Assembly: GCF_007679345.1 (NCBI RefSeq)
Contig: NZ_VEGH01000005.1
Span: 242,439-306,438 of the forward strand
Length of the DNA stretch: 64,000 nt
Direction: 5' to 3'
Source of the DNA: Cellulosimicrobium cellulans
GTDB taxonomy: Bacteria > Actinomycetota > Actinomycetes > Actinomycetales > Cellulomonadaceae
Shown here: in pieces, positions 37,807 to 46,115 of the stretch
Layout of the letters: each line of letters opens with the position of its first letter
Position numbering within the stretch: position 1 is the first letter of the stretch
Made by a program: the position numbers and the translations under genes
Notes under the pieces: generated by a model
What the model was told of the DNA's origin: nothing
The model's input: the letters and a program-made list of their open reading frames with translations, nothing else
Database searches by the model: none

Positions 37807-38741
37807 CAGGGCTTCTCCTCGACGGTGACGACCATGCAGGCGAGGCGGGAACCGTTGTTCCCCGCGGCGGCTCGCGCGAGCACGACGCCGTCCACCACCA
37901 CGTCGAGCGGCTGGGACGACGGGTGGGACAGGGGGACGACGTCGCCGACGGCCAGGCCGACGACGTCGCGGGGGCGGACGACGACCGGCGCGAACCGGAC
38001 GGCGACCTCGACGGGCACGTCCTCGACGGCCGCCTCCAGGTCGAGCACCGCGAGCTCGTGGGCCCGCTGGTCCTCGACGGACCGGGAGCCGGCGCCGTCG
38101 GCCTGGCGGACGGCGGCGAGCAGCACCTCGGCGGGGAACATGACGGTCGCGACGTCCTCGCGCTCGCCGACCCGCATGAGGAAGGTGGCGACCAGCACCG
38201 CGTCGGAGGCCGGGACGGCCTGCACGAACTGCGGGTTGTACTGGACGGAGCGCAGCGTCACGTCCAGCGGCGTCAGCGACGAGAACGCGTAGCCGAGGTC
38301 GCCGAGCGCGGCGCCCATGACGCCGCGGAGCAGGGTCAGCTCGATCTCGGTGAGCTCGCGCTCCTCGCGGGCGTCGCCCGTGCCGGGGCCGCCGAGCATG
38401 TAGTCGATCCAGACCATCGTGGCGCTGACCGGGACCTGCACGACGGCGGTCTGCCGGGTCTGCTCGATGGTGCACAGCATCATCGCGGTGGTGCCGGGCA
38501 GGCCGCGCACGTACTCGTCGTACGTCTGCAGGCTCAGCCCGTCGAGCGTCACCTGGGCCATCGCCCGCAGGCGGGCGGTGAGCTGGTTGCCCCACTGGCG
38601 GGCGAACGTCTCGAACGCCATCTCGAGCACGCGGGCGTGCTCGCGCGCCATCGTCATGGGGCGGCGGAAGTCGTAGGGCTCGGGCACGTGCGTGCGCCGC
38701 CTGGAGCGCGCGGGGGCCTGACCCGTGGTGTGGACCGTCAC
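37806..38741 (-). CDS. fliM: Flagellar motor switch protein FliM
   Basis: FliM is the middle of the C-ring and normally binds CheY-P through an N-terminal LSQ(D/E)EIDALL-type helix. The protein has the conserved PYDFRRP start of the middle domain, QTYDEYVRGLPG, MLGGPGTGDAREERELTEIE and a C-terminal SpoA domain with DVVPLSHPSSQPLDV. The helix is absent: before PYDFRRP there are only about 20 basic residues. The start is uncertain. GTG 38741 gives 311 residues but lies only about 10 bases after the -10. GTG 38687, with AGGCGG nine bases upstream, gives 293 residues. An upstream GTG at 38867 lies above the promoter and is rejected. Confidence 0.93.
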   Translation of the reverse strand: MTVHTTGQAPARSRRRTHVPEPYDFRRPMTMAREHARVLEMAFETFARQWGNQLTARLRAMAQVTLDGLSLQTYDEYVRGLPGTTAMMLCTIEQTRQTAVVQVPVSATMVWIDYMLGGPGTGDAREERELTEIELTLLRGVMGAALGDLGYAFSSLTPLDVTLRSVQYNPQFVQAVPASDAVLVATFLMRVGEREDVATVMFPAEVLLAAVRQADGAGSRSVEDQRAHELAVLDLEAAVEDVPVEVAVRFAPVVVRPRDVVGLAVGDVVPLSHPSSQPLDVVVDGVVLARAAAGNNGSRLACMVVTVEEKP

Positions 38742-38750
38742 GCCCACCCT

Positions 38751-38777
38751 GATCGGCGCGCGACCGGGTGATGTGAG
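38751..38777 (-). promoter_or_regulatory. Sigma-28-type promoter of fliM-csrA operon
   Basis: CTCAC (38777-38773), 16 bases, CCGATC (38756-38751). The transcript should begin near 38744. The rest of the 199-base gap up to 38940 holds only a weak hairpin (CGGCCC-GTCGT-GGGCCG, 38805-38821) that may end the fliL message. Confidence 0.72.
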
Positions 38778-38940
38778 GGGTCGCGGCCGGACTTTCTCCG
38801 CCCTCGGCCCGTCGTGGGCCGGCGTGCTGCGGAGCGATGTGGCGCCCTCCGTGGCGCCGTGGTTCACCGGATCGGGTGACGCCCCAGGTCAGGGGCGCCG
38901 GACGACCGGTCGGACGGGACGCGCGTCGCCGCGCGCGCCG

Positions 38941-39462
38941 TCACTGCGTGACGTAGTTCGTCAGGAAGACGTCGTACACCTCCCCGTGGTACAGCTCGTC
39001 GAGCTGGTGCTTGAACTCCGCCTTCAGCTCCTCGCGCTTGGCGGGGTCGCTGACCTCGGACACGCTCCGGCCGGAGAACAGGGCGATCGCCGCGTCCACC
39101 GCGGGGCCGGTCTCCGGGTCGCCGTGGCCCGCGGCCTCGGCGGTGAACTGCAGCTCGAACCCGAGCCGCAGGTAGTGGCCGTCGGCCAGGTTCAGGCTCA
39201 CCGGCTCGACCGCGACGACCGCGCCCGGCTCGGGCTCCGGCTCCGCGGCCGGCTCGCCGCCGCCGCGGCCCAGCAGCAGGTACGCCGCCGCCCCGGCCGC
39301 CACCAGGACGACCGCCCCGATGATGAGGAGCAGCTTCTTCTTGCCGCCCTTCTTCTTCTCCGGCTCCGCGGCGGGCGCCGGTGCCGGCGTGCTCCCGCCG
39401 CCGATCTTCTGGCCGCCGCCGATCTTCTGACCGCCGCCGACCACGCGCTGCTCGATGGGCAT
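38941..39462 (-). CDS. fliL: Flagellar stator-associated protein FliL
   Basis: FliL is a single-span membrane protein that rings the stator. The 173-residue protein has one membrane segment at about 44-64 after a KKKGGKKK stop, then an extracytoplasmic domain with VVAVEPVSLNLADGHYLRLGFELQ and the common C-terminal YDVFLTNYVTQ, close to the family's VYFTEFVVQ-type end. The N-terminus has a direct repeat GGGQKI twice, made by a short DNA repeat near 39400-39432. It ends the flbD-motA-motB-fliL unit, five bases after motB. Confidence 0.9.
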   Translation of the reverse strand: MPIEQRVVGGGQKIGGGQKIGGGSTPAPAPAAEPEKKKGGKKKLLLIIGAVVLVAAGAAAYLLLGRGGGEPAAEPEPEPGAVVAVEPVSLNLADGHYLRLGFELQFTAEAAGHGDPETGPAVDAAIALFSGRSVSEVSDPAKREELKAEFKHQLDELYHGEVYDVFLTNYVTQ

Positions 39463-39467
39463 CGCCC

Positions 39468-40388
39468 CTACCCTCCCGTCGTGCTTCCGGCTGCCACGGC
39501 GGGCAGCAGGGCGCGCACCGCTTCGGGTGCCGCGCTGAGAATGACCATGTCGACCCGCCGGTTGGCGGTCATCGCGTCCTCGCCCGTCCCCTGGACCAGG
39601 GGGCGGGTGTCGCCGTAGCCCACCGCCTGGATGCGGGTGCCCGGCATGCCGTCGCGCTCCACCAGGTACCGCAGCACCTGGGTGGCGCGGTCGGAGGAGA
39701 GCTCCCAGTTCGTGGCGTAGCGCCCCGAGATCGGGATCGTGTTGGCGTGGCCCTCCACCGAGATCTGCTCCTGGAGGCCCACGAGCGTGGGCGCGGCCAG
39801 GTCGAGCACCCGCCCCGCGGTCGCGGTCAGCGTCGCCGACCCCTGCGCGAAGAACACGTCGTCGGCGACCAGCCCGAGCACCAGCCCGCGCTCGTCCACC
39901 CGGAACCGGACCTGGTCCTGCAGGCCCTGCCCGGTGAGCGCGGCGAGGATGTGCTCGCGGACCTCCTCGAGGTGCGCCGCCTCGGCCTGCGCCGCGGCGA
40001 GCACGCTCGCGTCCACCTGGGTGGGGTCGGCCGACGTCTGCGGCGAGGGGTCGGACGCCTGCAGGCCGAGGCCCTCGTCCGCGTCCACGATCCCGGAGGT
40101 GCCGGCGTCCGGCTGGTCCTCCGTGATCGACAGCCCGTCCATCGTGCCGTCCGTGCCGTCCAGCACCGACTGGTTGACCGACCCGTCGCCGAACCCCGCC
40201 GCCAGCGACGCCTTGAGGGCGACGTACTTCTCCTGGTCGACCTGGCTGATGGCGAACAGGACGATGAACAGCGCCATGAGCACGGTGATCATGTCCGAGT
40301 AGGACACGAGCCAGCGCTCGTGGTTGACGTGCTCCTCCTCGTGCCCCCCGCGGCGGCCGCGGCCGCGGCCCCCGTGGCCGGAGCTCAC
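39468..40388 (-). CDS. motB: Flagellar stator protein MotB
   Basis: MotB forms the ion channel with MotA and anchors it to peptidoglycan. The 306-residue protein starts with the HEEEHVNHERWLVSYSD segment. The channel Asp is residue 32, in the single membrane helix 30-50, and the residues around it (YSDMITVLMALFIVLFAIS) fit the MotB family. The OmpA-like domain, about 180-295, has VEGHANTIPISG, NWELSSDRA and GYGDTRPL. A linker of about 70 Asp/Gln-rich residues lies between. The GTG start overlaps motA as GTGA. Confidence 0.95.
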   Translation of the reverse strand: MSSGHGGRGRGRRGGHEEEHVNHERWLVSYSDMITVLMALFIVLFAISQVDQEKYVALKASLAAGFGDGSVNQSVLDGTDGTMDGLSITEDQPDAGTSGIVDADEGLGLQASDPSPQTSADPTQVDASVLAAAQAEAAHLEEVREHILAALTGQGLQDQVRFRVDERGLVLGLVADDVFFAQGSATLTATAGRVLDLAAPTLVGLQEQISVEGHANTIPISGRYATNWELSSDRATQVLRYLVERDGMPGTRIQAVGYGDTRPLVQGTGEDAMTANRRVDMVILSAAPEAVRALLPAVAAGSTTGG

Positions 40389-41152
40389 GCCGCTTCCTTG
40401 GCCGCGGGGGTGTCGGGCAGCAGGCTGCGCAGGCGCTCGCCGACCAGGCGCGGGTTGGCGCCGGCCTGGACGGCCAGCAGGCCCTCCAGCGTCACCTCCA
40501 TCTGCGCGCACTCCAGGTCGGAGAACCGCTTGATGCGGGCGCCGAGCGGCAGCCAGACCACGTTCGCCGACAGGATGCCCCAGAGGGTGGCGACGAACGC
40601 CGCGGCGATCGAGTGGCCCAGCGACGCCGGGTCGGACAGGTTCTCCAGCACGTGCACCAGCGAGATGACCGTGCCGATGATGCCGATCGTCGGGGCGTAG
40701 CCGCCCATGTCGGCGAAGTACTTGGACCAGACCTTCTCGCGGGACCGCTTGGTGGCGATCTTGTCCTCGAGGATCATCCGGAGGTCGTCGGGGTCGGTGC
40801 CGTCGATCGCGGCCTGGAGCCCGCCGCGCAGGAACTCGTCGTCGATGTCCTTGGCCGCGTCCTCCAGGGCCAGCAGGCCCTCGCGGCGGGCGCGGTCGGC
40901 CAGGTCGACGAGCGTGTCCACGGTCGACGTCGGGTCCGGCACCTTGTTCATCAGGGCGCGCGGCACGGCCTTGAACGACTCGATGACGTCCTTGACCGTG
41001 TGGCCGGCGATGCCGACACCGATCGTGCCGACCCACACCAGCAGCAGCGGCGCGGGCAGGAAGATGGACATCGGGTCGGCGCCCTCCATGAGGAGGGCAC
41101 CGAAGATCGCACCGAAGGCGACGACCAGCCCGATGAAGCCGGCGGGATCCAT
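40385..41152 (-). CDS. motA: Flagellar stator protein MotA
   Basis: MotA is the stator ring subunit with four membrane helices. The 255-residue protein has helices at about 5-22, 32-50, 148-170 and 183-205, the cytoplasmic charged region RARREGLLALED between helices two and three, and the conserved prolines in GGYAPTIGIIGTVISLVHVL and the fourth helix. The start overlaps the flbD stop by one base and the end overlaps motB as GTGA. The coupling ion (H+ or Na+) cannot be settled here. Confidence 0.95.
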   Translation of the reverse strand: MDPAGFIGLVVAFGAIFGALLMEGADPMSIFLPAPLLLVWVGTIGVGIAGHTVKDVIESFKAVPRALMNKVPDPTSTVDTLVDLADRARREGLLALEDAAKDIDDEFLRGGLQAAIDGTDPDDLRMILEDKIATKRSREKVWSKYFADMGGYAPTIGIIGTVISLVHVLENLSDPASLGHSIAAAFVATLWGILSANVVWLPLGARIKRFSDLECAQMEVTLEGLLAVQAGANPRLVGERLRSLLPDTPAAKEAA

Positions 41153-41469
41153 CAGCGGCTCCTCGGTCGCAGGGGAACGGGATCGGCGATGACGTCGCCG
41201 TCGTCCTCGGCCGGGTCCGGCACGCCGCTCGCGGCGTCGCGGACCAGCTCGACGGTGGGCGCCGGCGCGGCCTGGATCTCCTGGGCACGGGCCAGGAGCT
41301 GGGCGCGGTGCTCGTTGACCCGCGCGATGACCTCGGCCATCGACTCGCGGACGATGTACTTCGTCCCGTCGATGAGGGTCAGGATGGTGTCGGGCGCGCT
41401 GTCGACGCGCTGGAGCAGGTCGGGGTTCACCCCGAACTGGGCCCCGTTGAGGCGCGTCACGATGATCAC
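41152..41469 (-). CDS. flbD: FlbD-family flagellar protein
   Basis: FlbD-family proteins are small and usually sit beside motA or flgE in Gram-positive flagellar clusters; their function is not settled. The 105-residue protein has the family core IIVTRLNGAQFGVNPDLLQ and TILTLIDGTKYIVRESMAEVI in residues 1-60, then an extra tail of about 45 residues. The GTG start at 41469 puts IIVTRLNG at the very N-terminus as in relatives; longer frames upstream are not conserved. It is the first gene of the motor operon. Confidence 0.85.
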   Translation of the reverse strand: MIIVTRLNGAQFGVNPDLLQRVDSAPDTILTLIDGTKYIVRESMAEVIARVNEHRAQLLARAQEIQAAPAPTVELVRDAASGVPDPAEDDGDVIADPVPLRPRSR

Positions 41470-41544
41470 AGCGGTGTCCCGTCCCTGGTGGTGCGTGTGC
41501 GGCGTGGCGCCGCCGCGGCCCGTCCGTGTGCCGCTCCCCCTGCC

Positions 41545-41571
41545 CATCGGACGCGGGGCCCGGTCGCTGAG
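41545..41571 (-). promoter_or_regulatory. Sigma-28-type promoter of flbD-motA-motB-fliL
   Basis: CTCAG (41571-41567), 16 bases, CCGATG (41550-41545), 75 bases before the flbD GTG. Three As or Cs precede the -35 (AAACCC), as at fliC. Confidence 0.76.
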
Positions 41572-41629
41572 GGGTTTGGCGCGGTTCGGACGCGGTTTCC
41601 GCGGGCCGTGCGACCCGCGGTGGAGGCAC

Positions 41630-41672
41630 GCTCCCGGCCCCGCCGACCGTCGGGGCCGGCGGGGCCGGGAGC
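41630..41672 (-). terminator. Hairpin after flgE
   Basis: A 16-base perfect inverted repeat (GCTCCCGGCCCCGCCG at 41630-41645, partner 41657-41672, 11-base loop) begins 11 bases after the flgE stop and ends the flgB-flgE operon. Confidence 0.8.
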
Positions 41673-41683
41673 GGCGGTGCGCG

Positions 41684-42877
41684 TCAGCGCTTGAGGTTCA
41701 CGAGCTCCTGCAGCACCTCGTCCGAGGTGGTGATCACGCGGGAGTTCGCCTGGAAGCCGCGCTGCGCGATGATCAGCTGCGTGAACTCCGTGGACAGGTC
41801 CACGTTGCTCATCTCCAGCGTGCCGGAGGACATGGTGCCGCGGCCGCCGGTGCCGGCGGAGCCGATCTGCGGGTCGCCGGAGTTCACCGTGGTGGTGAAC
41901 AGCGAGCCGCCCGCCTTCGAGAGGCCGGAGGGGTTCGTGAACGACGCCATGGCGATCCGGCCGAGGTCCTGCTTGAGGCCGTTGCTGAACGCCCCGTTGA
42001 TCGTGCCGTCCGAGCCGAGGGTGAACGACTCGAGGATGCCGGCGGCGTAGCCGTCCTGCTTGTCCGCGGCGATCGTGTCGACGCCGGCCATGCCGGTGAT
42101 CCCGGTGAGGTCGACGGTCACGCCGCCGAGCGCGAAGGTGGTGTCGGCGAACGTCGGCTTGCCGGCGGGGTCGAACGTGAGCGCGACGGAGCCGGTCGCC
42201 GGGTAGGTGGCGGTGCCGTCGGTGGCGGTCATGGTCCAGCCGGTGGCGCCCTTGACGAACTCGAGCTCGACCTCGCGGGCGTTGCCCAGGGCGTCGTAGG
42301 CCTTGACCGAGACGGTCTTGGTCTTGCCCGTCTCGGCGTCGGCCTGCAGGTTGCCCGAGAACGGGGTGCGGGTCGTGGCCTTGGCCGGCATGACGGTGCC
42401 GACGCCGACCTTGATGTCGCCGACCGGGCGGGACGGGTCGATGACGCCGTTCGCGTCGGCCGCCCAGCCCTGGACCATGGCGCCGTCGCCCGGCAGCACC
42501 ATCTGGCCGGTCGAGTCGAAGTCGAACGACCCGGCGCGCGTGTAGTACTGCTGCGTGCCCTGGCGGACGACGAAGAAGCCGTCGCCGGAGATCATCATGT
42601 CGGTGCTGCGGCCCGTGAGCTGCGAGGCGCCCTGCGTGAAATTGGTGGTGATGCCGGCGACCTGGACGCCCAGGCCGACCTGCGCCGGGTTCTGGCCGCC
42701 GACGCCGTCCTGCGGGCCGGAGGCCGCGTTGAGCATCTGGCTCAGGGTGTCCTGGAACTGGATCTGGGACGCCTTGAAGCCGGTGGTGTTGACGTTGGCG
42801 ATGTTGTTGCCGGTGACGTCGAGCATCGTCTGGTGGCTGCGCAGACCGCTGATGCCGGAGAAGAGGGAGCGGAGCAT
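41684..42877 (-). CDS. flgE: Flagellar hook protein
   Basis: FlgE builds the flexible hook and is exported through the flagellar gate. The 397-residue protein has the rod/hook N-terminus (MLRSLFSGISGLRSHQTMLDVTGNNIANVNTTGFK, in segments) and the C-terminal NVDLSTEFTQLIIAQRGFQANSRVITTSDEVLQELVNLKR, in segments. The middle has hook D1/D2-type beta sequence (GDGFFVVR, YTRAGSFDFD). Its length is typical. It follows flgD by 36 bases and closes the operon. Confidence 0.95.
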   Translation of the reverse strand: MLRSLFSGISGLRSHQTMLDVTGNNIANVNTTGFKASQIQFQDTLSQMLNAASGPQDGVGGQNPAQVGLGVQVAGITTNFTQGASQLTGRSTDMMISGDGFFVVRQGTQQYYTRAGSFDFDSTGQMVLPGDGAMVQGWAADANGVIDPSRPVGDIKVGVGTVMPAKATTRTPFSGNLQADAETGKTKTVSVKAYDALGNAREVELEFVKGATGWTMTATDGTATYPATGSVALTFDPAGKPTFADTTFALGGVTVDLTGITGMAGVDTIAADKQDGYAAGILESFTLGSDGTINGAFSNGLKQDLGRIAMASFTNPSGLSKAGGSLFTTTVNSGDPQIGSAGTGGRGTMSSGTLEMSNVDLSTEFTQLIIAQRGFQANSRVITTSDEVLQELVNLKR

Positions 42878-42913
42878 GGTGGTTCCCTTCGGGTGGGGTG
42901 GGCCGGACCGCGG

Positions 42914-43396
42914 TCAGGCGGTGGTCGTGGAGTCGGTGGGGGCGGTCGCGTCGTCCTCCGCGGCGGGCGGGGTGCTGCCGGCCGGGGTGACGGTCGCGAC
43001 GGCGTCGAGCGGGAGCTGGGTCTTCCCGACGGTCAGCGTCGGGACGCTGGCGGAGTAGTCGACGCCGGAGACGACGCCGGTCTGGGTCTTCCCGTCGGCG
43101 TCCTTCCAGGTGACCTGCTGGCCGACGAGGTCGGCGGCGGCCATCCGCATCTGGAGCCCGAACTGCTCGCGGGACGACGCCTGGATCTCCGAGAGGGACT
43201 CCATCATCGACAGCTGCGTGGTCTGCGCCATCATGTCGCTGGTGTCCATCGGGCTGCTCGGGTCCTGGTTGGAGAGCTGGGCGACCAGGAGCTTGAGGAA
43301 CGTGTCCTTGTCGAGCGTCTTGCTCGGGGTGCTGGTGGTCGCCGCGGTCGCGTCGGCGGTCGAGCCACCGATGTACGAGACGGGGATGGCGGTCAC
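42914..43396 (-). CDS. flgD: Hook assembly scaffold protein FlgD
   Basis: FlgD caps the growing hook. The 160-residue protein has the conserved LDKDTFLKLLVAQLSNQDPSSPMD near residues 29-52 and the MAQTTQLSMMESLSEI helix, then a short beta region (VGQQVTWKDADGKTQTGVVSGV). The C-terminal Fn3-like domain of longer FlgD proteins is absent, as in many Gram-positive forms. It lies 15 bases after fliK. Confidence 0.93.
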   Translation of the reverse strand: MTAIPVSYIGGSTADATAATTSTPSKTLDKDTFLKLLVAQLSNQDPSSPMDTSDMMAQTTQLSMMESLSEIQASSREQFGLQMRMAAADLVGQQVTWKDADGKTQTGVVSGVDYSASVPTLTVGKTQLPLDAVATVTPAGSTPPAAEDDATAPTDSTTTA

Positions 43397-43411
43397 GGGG
43401 GGTCCCTCCGG

Positions 43412-44809
43412 TCAGACGAGCAGGTCGAGGCCGCCGGCGTGGGCCGACGGGCGGGCGGGTGCGGCGGCGGCCGGGCCGGTGCCGGCGCCGGGGCGGGTGC
43501 CGTCCGGGCGGCCGGCCTCGCGGCGGCCGGCGGCGTCCGCGCCGGCACGGTCGCCGGGGGCGGAGCCGGAGCCGTCGGTGCCGAGGCGGACGTCGGAGGA
43601 CAGCCCGGTGGCGGCGAGGTCGCGGCGCAGGTCCGGCAGCGACTGCTTGAGCGCGTCGCGGGCCGCGTCGGTCGCGCCGACGAGCTCGACGCGCACGGCG
43701 TCCGCGGAGATGTGCGCGACGACCTTGACCGGGCCGAAGTGCTCCGGGTCCACGTGCAGGGTCAGCACGTGCTGGCCGGTGCCCGCGGAGCGCAGAGCGG
43801 GCAGCTGCTCGCCGATCTTCGCGGCGAGCTGGTCGGACAGCGGGGCGGGCGTCGCGGCGGCCGCGGCGACCCGGTGCTGGACGGTGCCGACCTGCAGGGC
43901 CGCCGGGGCGGCGGCGGGCGCGGCCGGCGCCGGGGCGGGGGCCGCGTCGCCCGCCGGGGCTGCGGCCGCGGCGAGGTCGGCGGACGCGGCGGCGGCCGGG
44001 GCGTCGACGGGGGCGGCGACCGCAGGGGCGGTCGCGCTCGCGGCGTCGGCGGGCCGGGACGCGGGGGCCGCGGCGGACGCCGGTGCCGCGGTGGGCGCGG
44101 CCGCCGGGGCGCTCGGCGTGCCCGGCGCCGCGTCGAGCGGCGCCTCCGCGGTGGCCGGGACCCCGGGGGCCGGGGCCGCGCCGGGGGTGCCGGCGGGAGC
44201 CACGGTGGCGGTGGGCTCGACGACCGGGGCCGCGGCCGTGGTCGTGGCCGCGACCGCCGGGACGGGCGTCGTGGCGGCCGAGGCCGGCGCGGCGTCGGCG
44301 GACGTGGTCGCGCCGGCGGCCTGGGCGGCGAGCGCGGCGACCTCGGGGGCCACGGCGACGACCGGCGCGGCGGCGGCCGGCAGGGCGGCGACCGTCGGCA
44401 CGGCGGCGGGAGTCGTCGCCGCGGCGTCGGCGGCAGGTGCCGCGGCGGTCCCGGCCGGGTCCGCGTCCGCCGCGGGGGCGTCGTCCGCCGCGCGGTCGGC
44501 GGCGGGGCGCCCGGCAGCGGCGCGCTCCGCCCGGTCCGCACGGTCGGTGGTGCGCCCGGCCTCGGGTCGGTCCGGACGGTCCGTCCCGCGCGGGCGGTCG
44601 GCGCGGTCGGCGCCGCGGTCGGCGGCGGCCCGGCCCGGGGCGGTCCGGTCGGCGCCGGGGCGCTCGGGCTGGGCGGCCCGGTCCTGCGGGCCCGCGGCGA
44701 GCGCGCCCTGCAGGACCGCGTCGAACCCGGTCGACCCGGTGCGCGCGCCACCGGCCGCCGCGGCGGTCGCGGCGCGCGCCGGCGCGGCGGGAAGCGTGCT
44801 GATGGTCAC
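43412..44809 (-). CDS. fliK: Flagellar hook-length control protein FliK
   Basis: FliK is the exported ruler that ends hook growth through FlhB. The 465-residue protein has a long low-complexity Ala/Pro/Thr region (about 60-310, preceded by an Arg/Asp-rich stretch) and a conserved C-terminal core at about 325-410 with LTLHVDPEHFGPVKVVAHISADAVRVEL, in segments, the family's LxPExLGxVxV pattern. The GTG start forms GTGA with the NlpC/P60 stop. The low-complexity part makes homology search poor, but position and core are clear. Confidence 0.88.
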   Translation of the reverse strand: MTISTLPAAPARAATAAAAGGARTGSTGFDAVLQGALAAGPQDRAAQPERPGADRTAPGRAAADRGADRADRPRGTDRPDRPEAGRTTDRADRAERAAAGRPAADRAADDAPAADADPAGTAAAPAADAAATTPAAVPTVAALPAAAAPVVAVAPEVAALAAQAAGATTSADAAPASAATTPVPAVAATTTAAAPVVEPTATVAPAGTPGAAPAPGVPATAEAPLDAAPGTPSAPAAAPTAAPASAAAPASRPADAASATAPAVAAPVDAPAAAASADLAAAAAPAGDAAPAPAPAAPAAAPAALQVGTVQHRVAAAAATPAPLSDQLAAKIGEQLPALRSAGTGQHVLTLHVDPEHFGPVKVVAHISADAVRVELVGATDAARDALKQSLPDLRRDLAATGLSSDVRLGTDGSGSAPGDRAGADAAGRREAGRPDGTRPGAGTGPAAAAPARPSAHAGGLDLLV

Positions 44810-45678
44810 GAGGCGGCCCCCCAGAGGGACGTGAGCAGGGACGAGGTGGACGTGCCGGCGCCGGCCGGGCCGGAGCCGAGGGCGCCGAGCGCCGAGGTGA
44901 GCGAGGTGGCCGAGCCCGACGCCGAGCCCGCCCCGCCCGCCGCGCCGGCCGAGCCGGTCAGCAGCGCGAGGGCGTTCTGCCCGGCCGCGGTGCTCGCGAG
45001 CGCCGAGGACAGCGCCGAGGTGGAGAGCCCCGGCGCGGACACACCCGCCGACGTGAGCGAGGCCGCCCCGCCCGCGGCGGACGACGCCTGCGGCAGCACC
45101 CGCCGGATGGTCGTGGGCTCCGCGTAGACGTCGCGGACGGTGACCGACTTCCCGGGCTTGGGGGCGTCGATCATCTGGCCGTCGCCGACGTAGATGCCGA
45201 TGTGCTTGCCGCCGTTCAGCACGATCAGGTCGCCGGGCAGCGCCTGGTCGAGCGAGGGCACCGCCTCCCCGAGCGTCGCCTGGTCGCGGGCGACCCGCGG
45301 CACCCCGGCGGTGATGCCGAGGTCGGCGAGCGACCGCAGCACCAGGCCGGAGCAGTCCAGGCCGCCCTCGGCGAGCGACTCGCCGCCCCAGACGTAGGGC
45401 GTGCCGAGGTACTTCTTCGCGGCCTCGACCAGATCCTGGCCGGTGACGGTGGTGGACAGCGCGTTCGCGGGGACCGTGCCGGGGTCGGCCCCACCGGTGA
45501 GCCGGGCGAGGGCGGTCGCGAAGTCGGCCCCGGCGGTCGCCGACGCGGCGGCGGACGTCACCGACGACGCGCTCGACGCCGACGCGGTCGGGGCGGCCGT
45601 CGCCGGCACGGACGCCGGCTCGACGTACGCGCGGATCTCCGCGATGCGGGCCTGCACGGCCGCCACTCCCCCGGTCAC
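44806..45678 (-). CDS. NlpC/P60 cell-wall hydrolase of the flagellar operon
   Basis: NlpC/P60 enzymes cut peptide bonds in peptidoglycan. The 290-residue protein has the catalytic Cys at residue 109 (GGLDCSGLVLRSL) and His at 159 (NGGKHIGIYVGDGQMIDAP). The domain spans about 80-210; the ends are Ala/Ser-rich. There is no signal peptide or membrane segment, so it is probably sent out through the flagellar export gate. It lies between fliJ and fliK with GTGA overlaps on both sides, where some bacteria have a rod-specific muramidase. It likely opens the wall for the rod. The GTG at 45678 is chosen by the overlap. Confidence 0.88.
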   Translation of the reverse strand: MTGGVAAVQARIAEIRAYVEPASVPATAAPTASASSASSVTSAAASATAGADFATALARLTGGADPGTVPANALSTTVTGQDLVEAAKKYLGTPYVWGGESLAEGGLDCSGLVLRSLADLGITAGVPRVARDQATLGEAVPSLDQALPGDLIVLNGGKHIGIYVGDGQMIDAPKPGKSVTVRDVYAEPTTIRRVLPQASSAAGGAASLTSAGVSAPGLSTSALSSALASTAAGQNALALLTGSAGAAGGAGSASGSATSLTSALGALGSGPAGAGTSTSSLLTSLWGAAS

Positions 45679-46115
45679 CGGTCCCCCTCGGCGGGGGCGG
45701 GCGCCGCGGCGCGGCGGCCGGCGACCTCGTCCAGCACGACCTGCTCGGCGCGCTGCTCCTCGACGCGGACCGCGGCCTCGTGCTTCTCCTGCAGCTTCTC
45801 CAGCGTGCGGGTCTGCGTGCGGGCGGCGGACCACGCCGCGTCGGCGGCGTCGACCTCGTCCTGCGCCACGAGCACCTGGGCGCGCCGGTCGACCAGCAGC
45901 GCGGACAGCGCGAGCCGGCTGGCGACGACGGCCTGCACGCCGCGGGCGTCGGTCCCCTCCGGGAACACGGCGGAGCCGAGCGCGGTCTGGGTGGCGGCGG
46001 CGCGGGCCGCGGCGGCGTCGCGCCCGCGGACGCTGGTCGCGCGCTGGGCGGCGGCCTGCTCCTCGGCGAGGGCACGCAGGCGCAGCAGCCCGGCGAGGCG
46101 GAACGCGCGGCTCAC
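45675..46115 (-). CDS. fliJ: Flagellar export stalk protein FliJ
   Basis: FliJ is a coiled-coil hairpin in the export ATPase. The 146-residue protein starts SRAFRLAGLLRLRALAEEQAA, is Ala/Arg/Glu-rich and predicted helical throughout, with two long helices (about 8-60 and 85-135) and a short turn. Identity rests on this form plus its position after fliI, because FliJ sequences vary. GTGA overlaps join it to fliI and the NlpC/P60 gene. Confidence 0.82.
   Translation of the reverse strand: MSRAFRLAGLLRLRALAEEQAAAQRATSVRGRDAAAARAAATQTALGSAVFPEGTDARGVQAVVASRLALSALLVDRRAQVLVAQDEVDAADAAWSAARTQTRTLEKLQEKHEAAVRVEEQRAEQVVLDEVAGRRAAAPAPAEGDR

Noticed and set aside
43840..44600. Low-complexity repeats in fliK as a mobile or repeat element
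   Set aside because: The repeats are in frame and encode the Ala/Pro-rich ruler region typical of FliK.
40613..45127. A 1504-codon open frame on the + strand
   Set aside because: It lies antisense to motA through the NlpC/P60 gene. It is Gly/Arg-rich, resembles no family and follows from high GC at codon position 3 of the real genes.
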